A DNA stretch of 64,000 nucleotides, taken from Beaufortia kweichowensis. Taxonomy: Eukaryota > Chordata > Actinopteri > Cypriniformes > Gastromyzontidae. The notes below the pieces were generated by a model that did not search any database, was not told the DNA's origin, and saw only the letters and a program-made list of their open reading frames with translations. Position numbers and translations under genes: made by a program. Of this stretch, positions 47,968 through 59,040 are shown piece after piece (position 1 is the stretch's first letter; every line of letters starts with the position of its first letter). The stretch is from NCBI GenBank assembly GCA_019155185.1, contig CM032813.1:2104501-2168500 (forward strand), given 5' to 3'.

Positions 47968-50900
47968 CTGCAGGGGGAGATAAAGAGACACAATTAACTT
48001 CCAGCTTTCAACATCCTTCCACCGCTATTACATTTCACAAGTTACACTTGAAGTGCAAACACCAGAGAATTAAAACCCGAAGAGACAACCATCAACTCCT
48101 CTTAGATACACTAAAACAGAACAAATCCAGCTTCCTTCACCAGGTCTCCTTTGAATCTGTCCCGATTAAAGCTGAGATTTGTTAAACAGAGGAAGTCTGG
48201 AGCAGAGGCCGGAAACTTGGCAGGCAGTTTGCTGTCAGAGTATTGTTGGAAGAGGAAGTGCTGCTGGGATTGAGGCCCAAGTGGCCCATTTTAACCATAT
48301 GAAAGCCTCAATTGTTCAGCTAATAGTCTCGAAATGTTCTCTGTCTGCCAATTACGCCAATATCAATGTTTGAACACACACAGAATTTGTAATTTTAAGT
48401 TTATGCAAGAAAAATAATTGACAATGCACATACCTCTCAAACTCTCTGGTTTTAGTGCATTCTTGGGTTCCTTTGCTGATTACAATTAAGAAGTCTTGAG
48501 TTAAAACGAAGGGCACCCGTTCTCGTTTGTAGCCAAACTTCTTCTTCTTGTGGTCCAAAAAGTGACCGAAATCTATATGAAACAGCTACGGGAAACACAC
48601 AGCATGTCAATGTAAGGAGGATGTCAGTTATGATTAACTGAGCAATTTAGCATTAAAGCGCCATCATACCTGCCCGTCGTCCTTCACCATGATGTTGCTG
48701 TTGTGTCGATCACCGATCCCCAGAATGAAGGTGGCCACACAATAGCCTGCACATGATCGTGTGAACAAGTCGATGGCCATGTCGTACCTTTAAACAAAAT
48801 TTTTATGATTTTGGGTATTTGGCAGACGTTTTTATCCAAAGCGACTTCAAGGTTTACATTTTATCAGTATGTGTAACGTTGATGGATGAGAATCTGTAAA
48901 AAAACAACACAGCAAACATCACTCACATCTCGCCCTTGTTCTTGTCCTTTAGCCACTGATGAAGTGTTGAGCTGTTGAACTGAAGCGCTCCCTTTAAACC
49001 TCCTTTACACTGAATCTGCATGATGGTATGAGAACTCCTAACCACCTCTATAAGACCCACACAATCGCCGATAGAAAGGCAGCCGTACGGGAGCATTCTG
49101 CAATACAAACAATATTTGTTATTATACTTTTACTCAGTATTTGTCAAGAACACAATGGCAATAACTCACACATGACTGTCTTTCAGGTTTAAACATACAA
49201 CCTTTAGTTACCAGGCAAGTTCATCAAGCTCTACACGACACACATACCTCAGGTCCAATCCCTGATTCTGCCAAATGTTCTCCATTATCCTGATGATCTG
49301 CAGAGTCAGCATGTCCTGCCGCAGGTCTGAGAGAGGGAGAAAGTGGAAAAAGTGCATCAGCTTCGTTCCTGACCACGCAAAATAAGGGCACGCACAGAAA
49401 GAGACGACAGAATAGTCTTACCATCTCCGTTCTTGAAGATGATCTCATTGTTCTGGAAGAGAAGTTCAGACATTATGTCTGGGTTTTCCCAGTTCAGCCA
49501 CAGAGGTCTCTTGGCCGAGGACATGATCCTGCAATCTTCAAGTCTGCCACGTGAAGAAAAAACAAAAATCAAACCCGATTGGGAAAGATGTTTCAGCAAA
49601 ACATTTTTTGAGTTCACTGTGTATTGTCCCTGCTAAGCGAAAATACATTTTCGCAGCTTCAGTCGCGGCACCATGTGAGACTCACCGTAGGTTACCGAGC
49701 TGGTGGGCGGGGTTGAGCGGAGAGGTGAAATTTTGGAGGGCATCCATGTAGTCCGGTCTCCTCATCTGCTCCACCAGGAACTTCATTTGCACCTGAAAAA
49801 CAAAAGCAAATGCATTTTTAAAGCCAGTCAGCTGTTTGTCTAACTACTAGCAGATGCAGGGAGTGTTTAGAAAACCTTGTACGACAATAATATATTTTTT
49901 TATGCATCTCTGGTTGGTGAAGCTAATAGCAAGGAAAACGCATACTACACCGTTATCACATTAAAGTGTGATGTTTAAGGTAATGCCTGAATGCTTTAGA
50001 AGATGAGCTTCTTCAACAGACCTAATGTTACAGCTTAAGCTTAAGTTTCACTTGTAATGGCGTAAGAGGTCTTCGCTCTAACCTTACGTATCAAAGTATC
50101 TTCCTACTTTTAGGTGAGGTCGAGGTCACAGGCATGAAGTTTACCTTCTGAGTTTCATCCTTCTTTTCCTGCTTGAGGATGTCTGTGAGGTTGATAAGCT
50201 TCTCCATGGCTTCCACCTGTCTGCTCAGGTGCTTCAGGTACATGCCACATGCCCGGCAGTACGACTCCAGCAGCAGACCGAACCGCTGACTCACGGTTTT
50301 ATTGTGCATCTCCGACCTGCAAAAAATGCATAGAATCAGCCTGTCTGGTTGTGATAAGGATCCAGGTGGTTTAAACAAAACCACACAACAACATGCATCA
50401 TATCATGTTGATTAAATTACTTAACCAGGTCACAGTGTCTGCTGTCTTTTTTAACATTAGAAACAAAAACAACACAATCTCTCGGTGAGACTTGGAGCTC
50501 TTGCCGCAGTTCTCACGATACAAGTATCACAAAAATAAAGCAAGCATTGCTATACTTATACTGACTAATAACAACCGTTCATGACAGAAAATCTACAACC
50601 CAATCCATCAAAGTGAGGCGTAATTGTAGCTTCGACTCATTTCAAACCCCAAACCATCATAATTAAACCACTGTATAAAACACTCAACAAAACAACATGG
50701 TTAGGCACAAAAAAAGGACACGACTTACTTCAAATGCCAAAAGAAGAAGTGTCCGATCCTTTGGTTGGTGAGAGCTTTTTTCAGCAGAAATCGTACCAGA
50801 GGATTATCAAGATACTGCTCATACTTCAAAACCTGACATAAGAGCCAAACAAGAAAAAATACAGAATTCAAATATTATGCATTACCAGAAAATGTTTTTT

Positions 50901-53900
50901 TAATTCATCACTCATCATGAAAAATGAATCAGTCTTACCTGAACCAGCTGAATGAGGTACTGAGAGAGTTTATCATCAGTCAGATACTTCTCAAGGCACC
51001 GGACTGCGAAGTCTCGGATCATTGGATCAGGATAGTTACAGTCGAGTAACTCCATGGCTTGCTCTGGCTTGATTGCCGGCCAGTCTTTCAGAAGGCAATA
51101 CATCTGTGCAACTTCATCTCTTGAGTTCCACTTCACCGCCAGCAGAATCTTCGGCAGGATTTCTGGTATATTTACACAATACTGCCTAAAGTAGAAGAAC
51201 ATGCAGTTATACCCAAACGTATCTTTCGGTGCTCGCTATTTTTAAGCAAGATCTACTGGGGCGATAGACTACCTGTGCCTCCATAGGAAGTCTTTTTCCT
51301 GCTCAGTGATTTCAGAAAGCGGGTCCCTGTTGCTCAGCTGCCGAAGTTGTTCAATGTCGCCCTCCGTCATGGCGTGGTCTCGTGCCAACCTGCTGCTCTG
51401 TAAGTCACATGAACAACTCATAGAATGGATTTCCTAACCAAAATTGTCAATTGCACATGAACAACTTGAATTTCCATTAATGGTATATAAAAACTGTGGT
51501 ACAATGTCAGGAAAATGATTGAAAGATATACTTTGAAACTGCTGAGAGAATAACCAGACTAGAACGAATGAGACAAACGCTTCTTGTCCTCATCTGGGCT
51601 TGTAAACACTATTAATAGTAGCAGGAAAAGTGTGGCTATGATTAATTAAGTAGGATGTGTGTCTGTGAGCTCACCTGTCCAGACTGACAGTAATTGTATC
51701 CCATCTCCCTGGATATTATCCAGTTAGCATGATCTTCAATCGTGGCCATGTCAGGATACTTCACAGGAGAGCTAAAATAGTCAAACTCCAGCTCTAGACA
51801 TGGGGTTTCCTACAGAAAAGAATACAAGCACATTAAAAACAACGTAAACATGCTCTCATATACCCTCTGTGGAGTACAAAAGATCTCAGTTACCATTCTC
51901 TTTCATTGTATGCAAAAAAATGCAATGAAACTGAATGGTGAATTTGTAAGAAAATCTGTCACACTTTTTTATTTGTTAGTGATCCCTTTAAGGTCATAAT
52001 TTGATTATGATATTTAATTCTCTCTAATTATATATGAAACCTGACACAAGATAAGACAACAGCATGCTGACAAACAGCTTTGTAACACCTGCTCCTGATT
52101 ATCCACGTATTATTCACGTCAACTCTGATTAGACAACACAAGGCAAGCAAGCTTATTAAAGTCCCCGTATAAACATCTGAGCGCTCGAAGAGGTCATGTG
52201 AGAACAAACCTTGTTAGGATTCGAGCCCGTGACTCCGATAGGGTTGAGGAGATCTTCTAGGCCGTGTGGTACAGGCCACAGGTTCAGTGCCATCTTTCCT
52301 GAGACCAAAGTGTGCGTGTAGTCGAACAGGTTAACGTTTCCCCAGGCCAGAGGACAGTGCTCCTGTTAAAGATCAAACATGATTTTACATTTTTATAATC
52401 ATGTAGTTTTGCACATCCTTCCAATATTGGTGCACCACAGAAAACAGAAAGTTTACCTCTTTTGCCCCCTTCCTTCCTTTCACAGAACAGATGGAGAGAC
52501 AGAGACGAGCTGCCCGAGGAATGTCAGGAATGTACATGTCATAGGTCAGCCACTCGTTCCACCTGAAAGGGTGACATGGAGATGAGAAAGAGAATAGAAT
52601 GAATCTAAAATATCGACTTCAAATGTTACATTTTAAAAGTTCAGGTTCATTAGATGATGGTGCAGAAAATTTTAAATTGTCACATTTAAATTTACTGTAG
52701 CATATCTGCTTAAATAGTCATGTGGCTTTTACTACAATGCAGACAAGGATTTTGTGAAAACATGCCATCGATAAAGAACGGTCATATCTGTATTTGTACA
52801 GTACCTCGGGTTCGAACACGGTACACGTTGTGTATTAACGTTATCACACAACTGTTCTCCTCCATGGTAGATCCCCGTCCGCACATAAATCTGAAATAAA
52901 AGGTAACGATCTGTGAATTCACAGCCACTCGAAATGAGAAAAGTAATTCTGAAAGGTCATGCAATTATGAAGAGCTACAGAAAAGCAAAACGGCATGCAC
53001 ATACAGCTTCCTTTTCTTTCACAAGAAATGTAAGTACATCTTAAGATACACTTCCTATGCATTGTCTAACACTACATAAAATAACCGAAATTTCATGTGC
53101 TGACCTTGTCAATGTCCCGAATGTTTACATTGACGTATGTGGCGCAGAGGACGCGTATCCTCAGCGTGCTGTTGATGGTCCAGAGTGATTTGGTTGAAGC
53201 CTCTCCGTTCATATAAGGCGTTGCGGTGGAGATGCGGCGGGCGTAGGAGGGCATGGTGAAGTTGTCCAAGGGCAGCTGGGAGTAAAGACTGTCCTTGGAC
53301 ATAAGCATGAGGTTTGGCATTCGACCCAGCATAATGCAACTCCGCACATACTGAGAGAAAGAGATGGAGAAAGAAGGTGGCATATAATCAGCTAATCTCT
53401 TGGGTTTTTTAGTCAACTAAAATGTGAAGAGCTATTTTTAGTGTTGTAAACACCGATTCTGGCCGTGTTGTTTGTTTGCGAATACATACGATGAAAACAT
53501 TTTAAATCCAACAGGAAAATGGAGACTACTCATTTGCATTCTGTGTACTGTCTGGTTTGGGGATAATAAAAGCCTGGTATAAAAAACACGAGCAGTGATA
53601 TAAAACAGTTTCTGAGACATGGTTTACTCTATCTATGCTTAGTACAAAAGTAGAAATCTCTAATGAGAACAAACAAAAAGTTGCACCTGTGTGAACTGAA
53701 AATTTGTCTATTTTATAAGGACTGAATTCAAAACAACACGTTATTCAAGAACATACACTCGATTGTAAGAGAGTAGATACCTTGTACTGACTGATGGGGT
53801 ATTTCTCCAGAAGATACTCATCACAGCCGCAGACTTTGAGAATGTATTTGCCCTGATATTCCTGCACGCACATCTTCAGCTGCTCGGCTGACAGCAGCAT

Positions 53901-55241
53901 GCTTCTCGTTTTCTTCCTGATAGCTTCGGCGATCACCTGCTCGGGTACGCAGTCGTGATTGATCTTGAGCGTGTACTTCTGCTTGTCATTGTTGGGAGAG
54001 ACGATCACCCAGATAACCACGATGATTTGACCTGCCACACAAAAACAAAGGTTTGATATTAATTATTAGATTGATTCCTTCAGGCATCAAGTATGTGAGA
54101 ACAAACTATTTATCCTGCATGACAACAGAGTGTGGTATAGAAAAGACTACATACTAAATGAGTCCCAATAAAGCTGTCAAAGGGAATTAATGCAATAGCC
54201 TTGTTGTGCGTATTTTCCTCCAGGCGGCATCATATGCTTCGGGACTACTATTATAACACAAGTCCATTGATGTGAGAAAGAAAACAAGTTCAAAAGCGGC
54301 AAGGACTCCACTCCACTGACTTCAGGCTACACAACACGACATTAAGGAATATTCCAGGTTATTTTCAACCTAACATCTGCGGCATCTGCGGTATGCTGCC
54401 GATTATCACAGCAAATAATGTTGACTTGTTGTGCAAGTTAGCAGGCAATTGGGCTGCACCTCAGTTGAAGAAAATATGCAAATATCAGAACAACGTGTGA
54501 TATGCAAATACTGCCAGTGTTGCCAGATAGATGCAAACTTATAAAACAAACTCAGTTACAAATACATTAAAAATCCTTTCTAAAATAAAAGTTTTGATTG
54601 CTTACCTTTGTCTAATTTGCCATATATGTGCTTTGGAAGCTCTGGTGAAGATTCCACGTTAGGAGGATAAACGTATAGTGCCCGACTGTGTGCTCCACCC
54701 ACGTCTCGTAGTTCTACCGAGTCTTTGCAGACGTTAAGAATATTTCTCCTGAAGTCTTGGACCTCAGAATCCTTCACTAGATCGAACTCGCAAACCGGCA
54801 TACCGATGGCAAAACCTGCAAAACATAAAAACATCTTAGAGAAGAAAAGAGACAATCAAACAAACATGAGATGATGTGTGAAGTCCTACCGATTTCTCTA
54901 TTGAGGATTTTTTCCTCTCTGTTGCCTACAGGTTCGATGACCTTCAGGAAGGGCTGGAATAGTCGGAGATCGCAAAGTCTTCGCGTCTCATCAAAGAACT
55001 CCTCGCGTTCTGCCTCCTGCGTTACGCTGACAAAGATGTAGGAGGTCTCCTCCTGTAGCAGGTGGTGCAGGGGGTATTTCCTAGCTTCCTTGAACAGTTC
55101 ATGTTTGATTGTGATAAGGGTGGCCTCCCGGAGGCACTCCAAAGTTAGGATCATGCCATTGGGCAGCAAACAGTCCACCAGAATCCTGGGGGGCATCAAA
55201 TGGATCCCCCATAATTCTCCCGAGGAGGGTCTTGGAGGCAT
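47697..55241 (-). CDS. pik3ca: PI3-kinase catalytic subunit p110-alpha, 19 coding exons, 1068 aa
   Basis: Nineteen exons with GT/AG junctions and matching phases total 3207 nt: 1068 codons plus TGA, exactly the human length. p110-alpha phosphorylates PtdIns(4,5)P2 to PIP3 at the plasma membrane, in complex with a p85-type regulatory subunit, downstream of receptor tyrosine kinases and Ras. Domain order is visible: adaptor-binding domain (about residues 16-105), Ras-binding domain (187-289), C2 (330-487), helical (517-694), kinase (797-1068). Key residues are intact: Lys802, the catalytic GDRHN with D915 and H917, and HIDFG with D933. E542, E545 and H1047, the human oncogenic hot spots, carry the normal residues. 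ATG at 55241 begins MPPRPSSGELWGIHL, the invariant vertebrate start. Introns are short, so the coding part spans only 7.5 kb. No frameshift or premature stop was seen. Confidence 0.99.
48434..48585 (-). CDS. pik3ca: pik3ca coding exon 18
   Basis: Residues 929-978. Begins LFHIDFGHFLDHKKKKFGY: the metal-binding DFG (D933) and activation loop with its basic KKKK cluster, which recognises the lipid head group. Confidence 0.98.
48670..48787 (-). CDS. pik3ca: pik3ca coding exon 17
   Basis: Residues 889-928. Contains the catalytic loop GIGDRHNSNIM. Codon 889 is split AT|G and reads Met where human has Ile. Confidence 0.98.
48816..48860. repeat. SINE/LINE tail fragment in pik3ca intron
   Basis: TTTGGCAGACGTTTTTATCC followed by AAAGCGACTT is the conserved tail of fish retroposons. 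It lies in the intron between coding exons 16 and 17. Confidence 0.6.
48927..49097 (-). CDS. pik3ca: pik3ca coding exon 16
   Basis: Residues 832-888. MLPYGCLSIGDCVGLIEVV and the hinge and C-lobe start of the kinase domain. The donor is AT|GTGAGT. Confidence 0.98.
49248..49326 (-). CDS. pik3ca: pik3ca coding exon 15
   Basis: Residues 806-831, DLRQDMLTLQIIRIMENIW, a kinase N-lobe helix. At 79 nt it is the smallest coding exon, with split codons at both ends. Confidence 0.98.
49422..49543 (-). CDS. pik3ca: pik3ca coding exon 14
   Basis: Residues 765-805. Contains SSAKRPLWLNW (P-loop) and NNEIIFKNGD with the ATP-contacting Lys802. Confidence 0.98.
49686..49792 (-). CDS. pik3ca: pik3ca coding exon 13
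   Basis: Residues 730-764, from VQMKFLVEQMRRPDYMDA to HQLGNL. Links the helical domain to the kinase domain. Confidence 0.98.
50145..50316 (-). CDS. pik3ca: pik3ca coding exon 12
   Basis: Residues 672-729. SEMHNKTVSQRFGLLLESYC and the following helices, ending KKDETQK. Confidence 0.98.
50729..50832 (-). CDS. pik3ca: pik3ca coding exon 11
   Basis: Residues 638-671, from VLKYEQYLDN to GHFFFWHL, in the helical domain. Confidence 0.98.
50939..51185 (-). CDS. pik3ca: pik3ca coding exon 10
   Basis: Residues 555-637 of the helical domain. Contains WNSRDEVAQMYCLLKDWP and LLDCNYPDPMIRDFAVRC; the Asp after Arg in the latter replaces a human Gly. Confidence 0.98.
51273..51397 (-). CDS. pik3ca: pik3ca coding exon 9
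   Basis: Residues 514-554. Contains DPLSEITEQEKDFLW with E542 and E545, both normal. The segment before it (SSRLARDHAMTEGDIEQL) differs clearly from human, as expected for a loop. Confidence 0.98.
51675..51809 (-). CDS. pik3ca: pik3ca coding exon 8
   Basis: Residues 469-513, starting ETPCLELEFDYFSSPVK, the end of the C2 domain and the linker. The C-terminal part is the least conserved stretch of the protein. Confidence 0.97.
52210..52362 (-). CDS. pik3ca: pik3ca coding exon 7
   Basis: Residues 418-468, from EHCPLAWGNVNLFDYT to VTGSNPNK, in the C2 domain. Phase 0 at both ends. Confidence 0.98.
52457..52562 (-). CDS. pik3ca: pik3ca coding exon 6
   Basis: Residues 382-417. WNEWLTYDMYIPDIPRAARL then LSICSVKGRKGAKE, C2 domain core. 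Confidence 0.98.
52805..52890 (-). CDS. pik3ca: pik3ca coding exon 5
   Basis: Residues 354-381, IYVRTGIYHGGEQLCDNVN and onward, C2 domain. Ends with the split codon AG|G. Confidence 0.98.
53105..53350 (-). CDS. pik3ca: pik3ca coding exon 4
   Basis: Residues 272-353. YVRSCIMLGRMPNLMLM opens it, with the end of the Ras-binding domain and the start of C2 (CATYVNVNIRDIDK). Phase 0 at both ends. Confidence 0.98.
53781..54031 (-). CDS. pik3ca: pik3ca coding exon 3
   Basis: Residues 188-271. GQIIVVIWVIVSPNNDKQKY and most of the Ras-binding domain, ending ISQYK. Confidence 0.98.
54606..54815 (-). CDS. pik3ca: pik3ca coding exon 2
   Basis: Residues 118-187. FAIGMPVCEFDLVKDSEVQD through YVYPPNVESSPELPKHIYG; links the adaptor-binding and Ras-binding domains. 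Confidence 0.98.
54890..55241 (-). CDS. pik3ca: pik3ca coding exon 1
   Basis: Residues 1-117 plus one base. The adaptor-binding domain that binds the p85 inter-SH2 coiled coil; contains PPRILVDCLLPNGM, R38 and R88-type basic residues in LRREAT-like and DETRRLCDLRLF segments. Donor GTAGGA is slightly weak. Confidence 0.98.
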
Positions 55242-55296
55242 GATTAGTCGTCCTCACAATCTTTAACACGGAAAAAATCAGAAACCTCTTTTTCTC
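55242..55296 (-). other. probable 5' UTR part of pik3ca coding exon 1
   Basis: The acceptor TATCTCTTTTAG ends at 55297 on the minus strand. No ATG lies between it and the start codon. Assigned from splice signals. Confidence 0.6.
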
Positions 55297-57518
55297 CTAA
55301 AAGAGATAAATAAATAGTGTAAAAATCACTGGATAATACTGTTCAGACATCTAACCGCATTATAAACCACTCCTCTGCTTAATGAATAAACAGGACAGCC
55401 TGTCCTATAACAAACAAGTTACACCTTGAAAGAAACCTCAATGATCAACAGAAACATACACAGAAATCCCTAATAATCTAATAAACTTAATTAGGTGATG
55501 CAACTCATCTGTATCCAAGTCAAATAAGTTGACAACATATATTACTAACAGTCCTGTTTACATAAGACAGGCTAAAACCAACACACACACCTCCCTAAGA
55601 GATACACTACTACTACACCACAAGGCCGAGTCATTTACGGTGGACACAACACTAAAGTAAGTGTTGATAACCAAACATGCTGTCATACAATAGCTTACAG
55701 GAAATGAAGTAGCAAACATCTGAGTCACTCTGCAATGACAGGAATGTATCACTGTGTGAGAGAGGCAAGTTATTTCCACTTATCATACAGCCAAAAACAT
55801 TTGGCACTTTATAATAATATGGATGACTTGTTTTTCCCAGCTAGCATTAGTGAACAACAGCCTGACAGACATCCTGTATCTCTCAGGCCAATGAAAGCAC
55901 TAGTATTTGAAAAACGGTATCTTTCGCCACAGTGAAATTGTTGGATTTCAAAACTAGGTCATTTGAGCAAAATCGGTAGATCTTTGTCTTAAATGTGCTC
56001 TGACATAGTTCTTCTAGTTTAATCATGTAAAACACCATGCAAATGTTTATTACTGAAGCAAACCACAGATCCAAACACTCCGCCCTTGTACACTTTTGAT
56101 CAAACATTACCCATGCTACTTTTACAACATTACATTTCTTCAGATCCATCCAGCAAATAAGCACTGTGTATTTGCACAACATTACATGTGCACTCAATGC
56201 ATATTTACATAAGCACATGTATCACCGTAAAGCTTACCTCAAATTGATGTTAGGGCCCCTTATAAATGTCCATCATAATTCAGACCTTGATCTGAGTTGT
56301 TAGTTTTGAAACTTCTCTTTACAAGTCCACTGTATTATACTGTAACAATAACAAGAAAGATGCATTCAGTGTCCAGTAGAAAGCATAAGGGCAATTTCAG
56401 TGTCCTGTCCATGACATTTTCAGTCAAAGTTAAAATATAAATTCTTTCAGAATGTATGTCTTAACAATATACAGTTTATATTTTACAAAAGCCCTGTCAG
56501 TTTATGCATGAGGCAACTTTGTAGTAGATCTACTTTGTAGATCATAAGTTATTTAATTTCAATTTTCATGTGCCCATTTAAGAGGAATTTTAACTGATAT
56601 GGATGTGACAATTGACTATCCTGCTTTAAAGACAAAAAAATGCTTTAAAAGGTTTAAAGAAAACTTTAAACCTTACATTTTATTATGGTATGGTTGACAT
56701 TTTGCTCATATTATGCAATTACTTCACCAAAACAACACATCCAATGCAATCTAGGCCAACAATACAACAACTACAACAAACTTGCAAAGCAGTGTTGTTG
56801 TTCATGGGTAGATTATAAGATTAAGTGGTTTGTCATCGTCCAATATGATAGACTGAGCTACACCTGTTTGTAAATAATAGTAATGTTTATAAACTGTAGC
56901 ACTAAACTGCACCCATGTTTATTAGCTTCAACCACAAAAACAAACACTGATAAAACAAACACTATTGTCATGACAGAGCAGAAACATGTATCAATCTCAC
57001 TACAACCTGGTTTAATATTACACTGCCAAACATTTCAAGAAGCAACTAACAATCTGCTAATTTATAATGAGCATTTTATGAAATGTTTCGGTTCATAAAA
57101 ATGTAAAATTACCTAATATGCGTTGTGGAAACATTTTTTTACGTTCATGTTCATGAAATTAATTAGCCCGCTAGCCAACAAACTAGGCAATCACATACAA
57201 ACTAAAAATACATTTTAATATTTTGAATAACCGTGTTTAAATATTATAAAACAAACCTCAAATTGAGTTATGAGGCAAACGAGTTAGTATAGACGGATTT
57301 TTAATTACACACATATGAAGCGGGGATTTAGCCAATAGCTGCTAAAGCTAACTCGCTAACTTTCAAATCAAATATGCAATAATATTCCGCCAACGACCCT
57401 TTCGTATTTAACACTCTAATACAACACATGCAACATTACAACACCTGTACTGACGCTGTGTGAAAATAATAAAAATTAACATCTTATATGTATAGGTAAA
57501 GCTATTGTGGCTAAGTAC
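55297..57518 (-). other. probable pik3ca first intron (2.2 kb)
   Basis: AT-rich, non-coding. A copy of repeat family A lies at 56385-56700. No other recognisable feature. Confidence 0.55.
56385..56700. repeat. dispersed repeat family A, copy 2
   Basis: GACATTTTCAGTCAAAG, AGAATGTATGTCTTAACAAT and TTTATATTTTAC match the copy at 26640-26890. The right end has TATGGTATGGTTGACATTTT. The CACCAAATATTGAC core is not preserved in this copy. Confidence 0.55.
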
Positions 57519-57690
57519 CGGTGGGTCGTCGTGAAGTATCCGCTGTTTGTGTTCTCTCGCCCGGTCTAGGCTGAATGTCCAGTCCGAGGATAGCAGGCCG
57601 TCTAGCCGCCCCGCGCTGACACGCACCGCCTCTCCATCAGCAGCAGCGGCGGCGGCGGATCGCGAGCCGTGTTTTCCTCACGCTTCACAC
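57519..57690 (-). promoter_or_regulatory. GC-rich pik3ca non-coding first exon and promoter
   Basis: A CpG-rich stretch in otherwise AT-rich DNA, including a (CGG)n/(CAG)n patch near 57638-57660. On the minus strand it ends CCCACCG|GTACTT, a usable donor. The position upstream of the coding exons fits the 5' non-coding exon of pik3ca. The transcription start is not determined. Confidence 0.5.
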
Positions 57691-57860
57691 AAAACATTTA
57701 CTACCGAGGGAGAAAAAACAAATACATGCTGTCTAATATCCGGTGAATTAGATAAAAAGCATCAGAAATGCTGTCACGGTTAAATAAGAAATAATCCTGT
57801 AAATAAATAAGCGCTGAAGTGGCCGGATAGGTAATAACTGAGAGGGAGGGTGGGTGACTG

Positions 57861-57907
<47 letters not shown>

Positions 57908-58586
57908 CAATGAACTCTTTTTTTCTATTGATCATCCCACTATGGCATGGGACAGGCAGATGTTCAATAAACACGTCAAAATAAACGAGATAAAACAAAG
58001 TAAGATACTATGTAATTTGTTCATTTTTACATTATTAAATCGTACATATAATATTTCTACGACTATCCCACTGATGCAGAAGATATAAACATATATTTAA
58101 TACAAATTAATTATATATAAATACATATAGGCAGCATGGTTCATCATTTCAATCAAATGTAAATATTCCAAAAGTATTTTCGAAAAAGTATGTTTTAAAA
58201 ATGAAAAAATTGCATTTAAATAATAAATAACCTTTTATACCTTTTATAAGTTCTTGTTTTTTTGGGGAGGGGTTTGTTACTCAAACAACAATTAATTATT
58301 TTCCTCTTATGTATCTGTCGTTTTTGTGATAACGATAACGAAAACTTTACACCAATCAGAACTCCTACAAACAGTGACAAATGTATTTTATATACTTATT
58401 TGACTACAGTAATAGTTACTATTAAAAACAGACATACTAAGCATAAGGCTGAGCATTCATTTACAGACAATAAAAGGTTTATTTAAGAACCATAATGTGT
58501 TTTTCTATACAATGATTATAATCAGGTAGTGTAGTCCACTTGTGTATTTTAATTATTTTATTAGTTTTCTTCAGGTTTAATGCAGG
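57691..58586. promoter_or_regulatory. intergenic space between divergent pik3ca and zmat3
   Basis: About 0.9 kb (up to 1.3 kb if zmat3 starts late) between head-to-head genes. It holds a GA microsatellite at 57860-57904 and AT-rich sequence beyond 58000. I did not find a clear TATA box for either gene or a convincing p53 site. Confidence 0.45.
57860..57904. repeat. (GA)n microsatellite
   Basis: About 45 bases of GA on the plus strand between the divergent promoters. Confidence 0.95.
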
Positions 58587-58922
58587 TTGGCTCGCTCATC
58601 CTCTCGTTGCGCGTGCAGAATCGTCAATCAGATTCTCACATCGATAGGAAATGGACTGTACCAACTATGGCGAGGGTGTTATCAATATCAACCCCATGAT
58701 CTTTATCACAAGTTGATCAATTTTGATGCAAAGAAACTTTTACTGTGTATTTACTTGAAATATTACAATCTTTTCCACCTAAATTATGTAACCTCTGATA
58801 ATCCAGGAGATTTTAAAGAGCGTATATGTGAGGGAAACTCCCCCTCCGTCGGACTCTGGCAGCATGCGGCGCACGTCTGGCTGGAAGAAGTTGAGCGGAG
58901 AGCTTGGAAGGATGCAGGGAAG
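58587..58922 (+). other. probable zmat3 5' UTR / first exon
   Basis: The exon ending at 59040 has no visible acceptor upstream and becomes CpG-rich from about 58840, which suggests the first exon. The frame is open from a stop at 58578 but has no ATG before 58923, so this part is likely untranslated. Confidence 0.4.
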
Positions 58923-59040
58923 ATGGCGATGGATGTAAAGAACAGAGATGCATTTTATTCAAGTGCCGATTATTGCAATATCTACAGTTCTCCGACTGTA
59001 AACTACGGAGACTGCAATCAATATTTTCCTCGTATGTCAG
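58923..59040 (+). CDS. zmat3: zmat3 5' exon, coding status uncertain
   Basis: In frame with exon 2 through the split codon G|GT (donor TCAG|GTAAGA). From ATG 58923 it would add 39 residues rich in Tyr, Ser and Asn (YSSADYCNIYSSPTVNYGD), not matching human ZMAT3. If translation starts at 59034 or 61389, most or all of it is 5' UTR. Confidence 0.5.
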
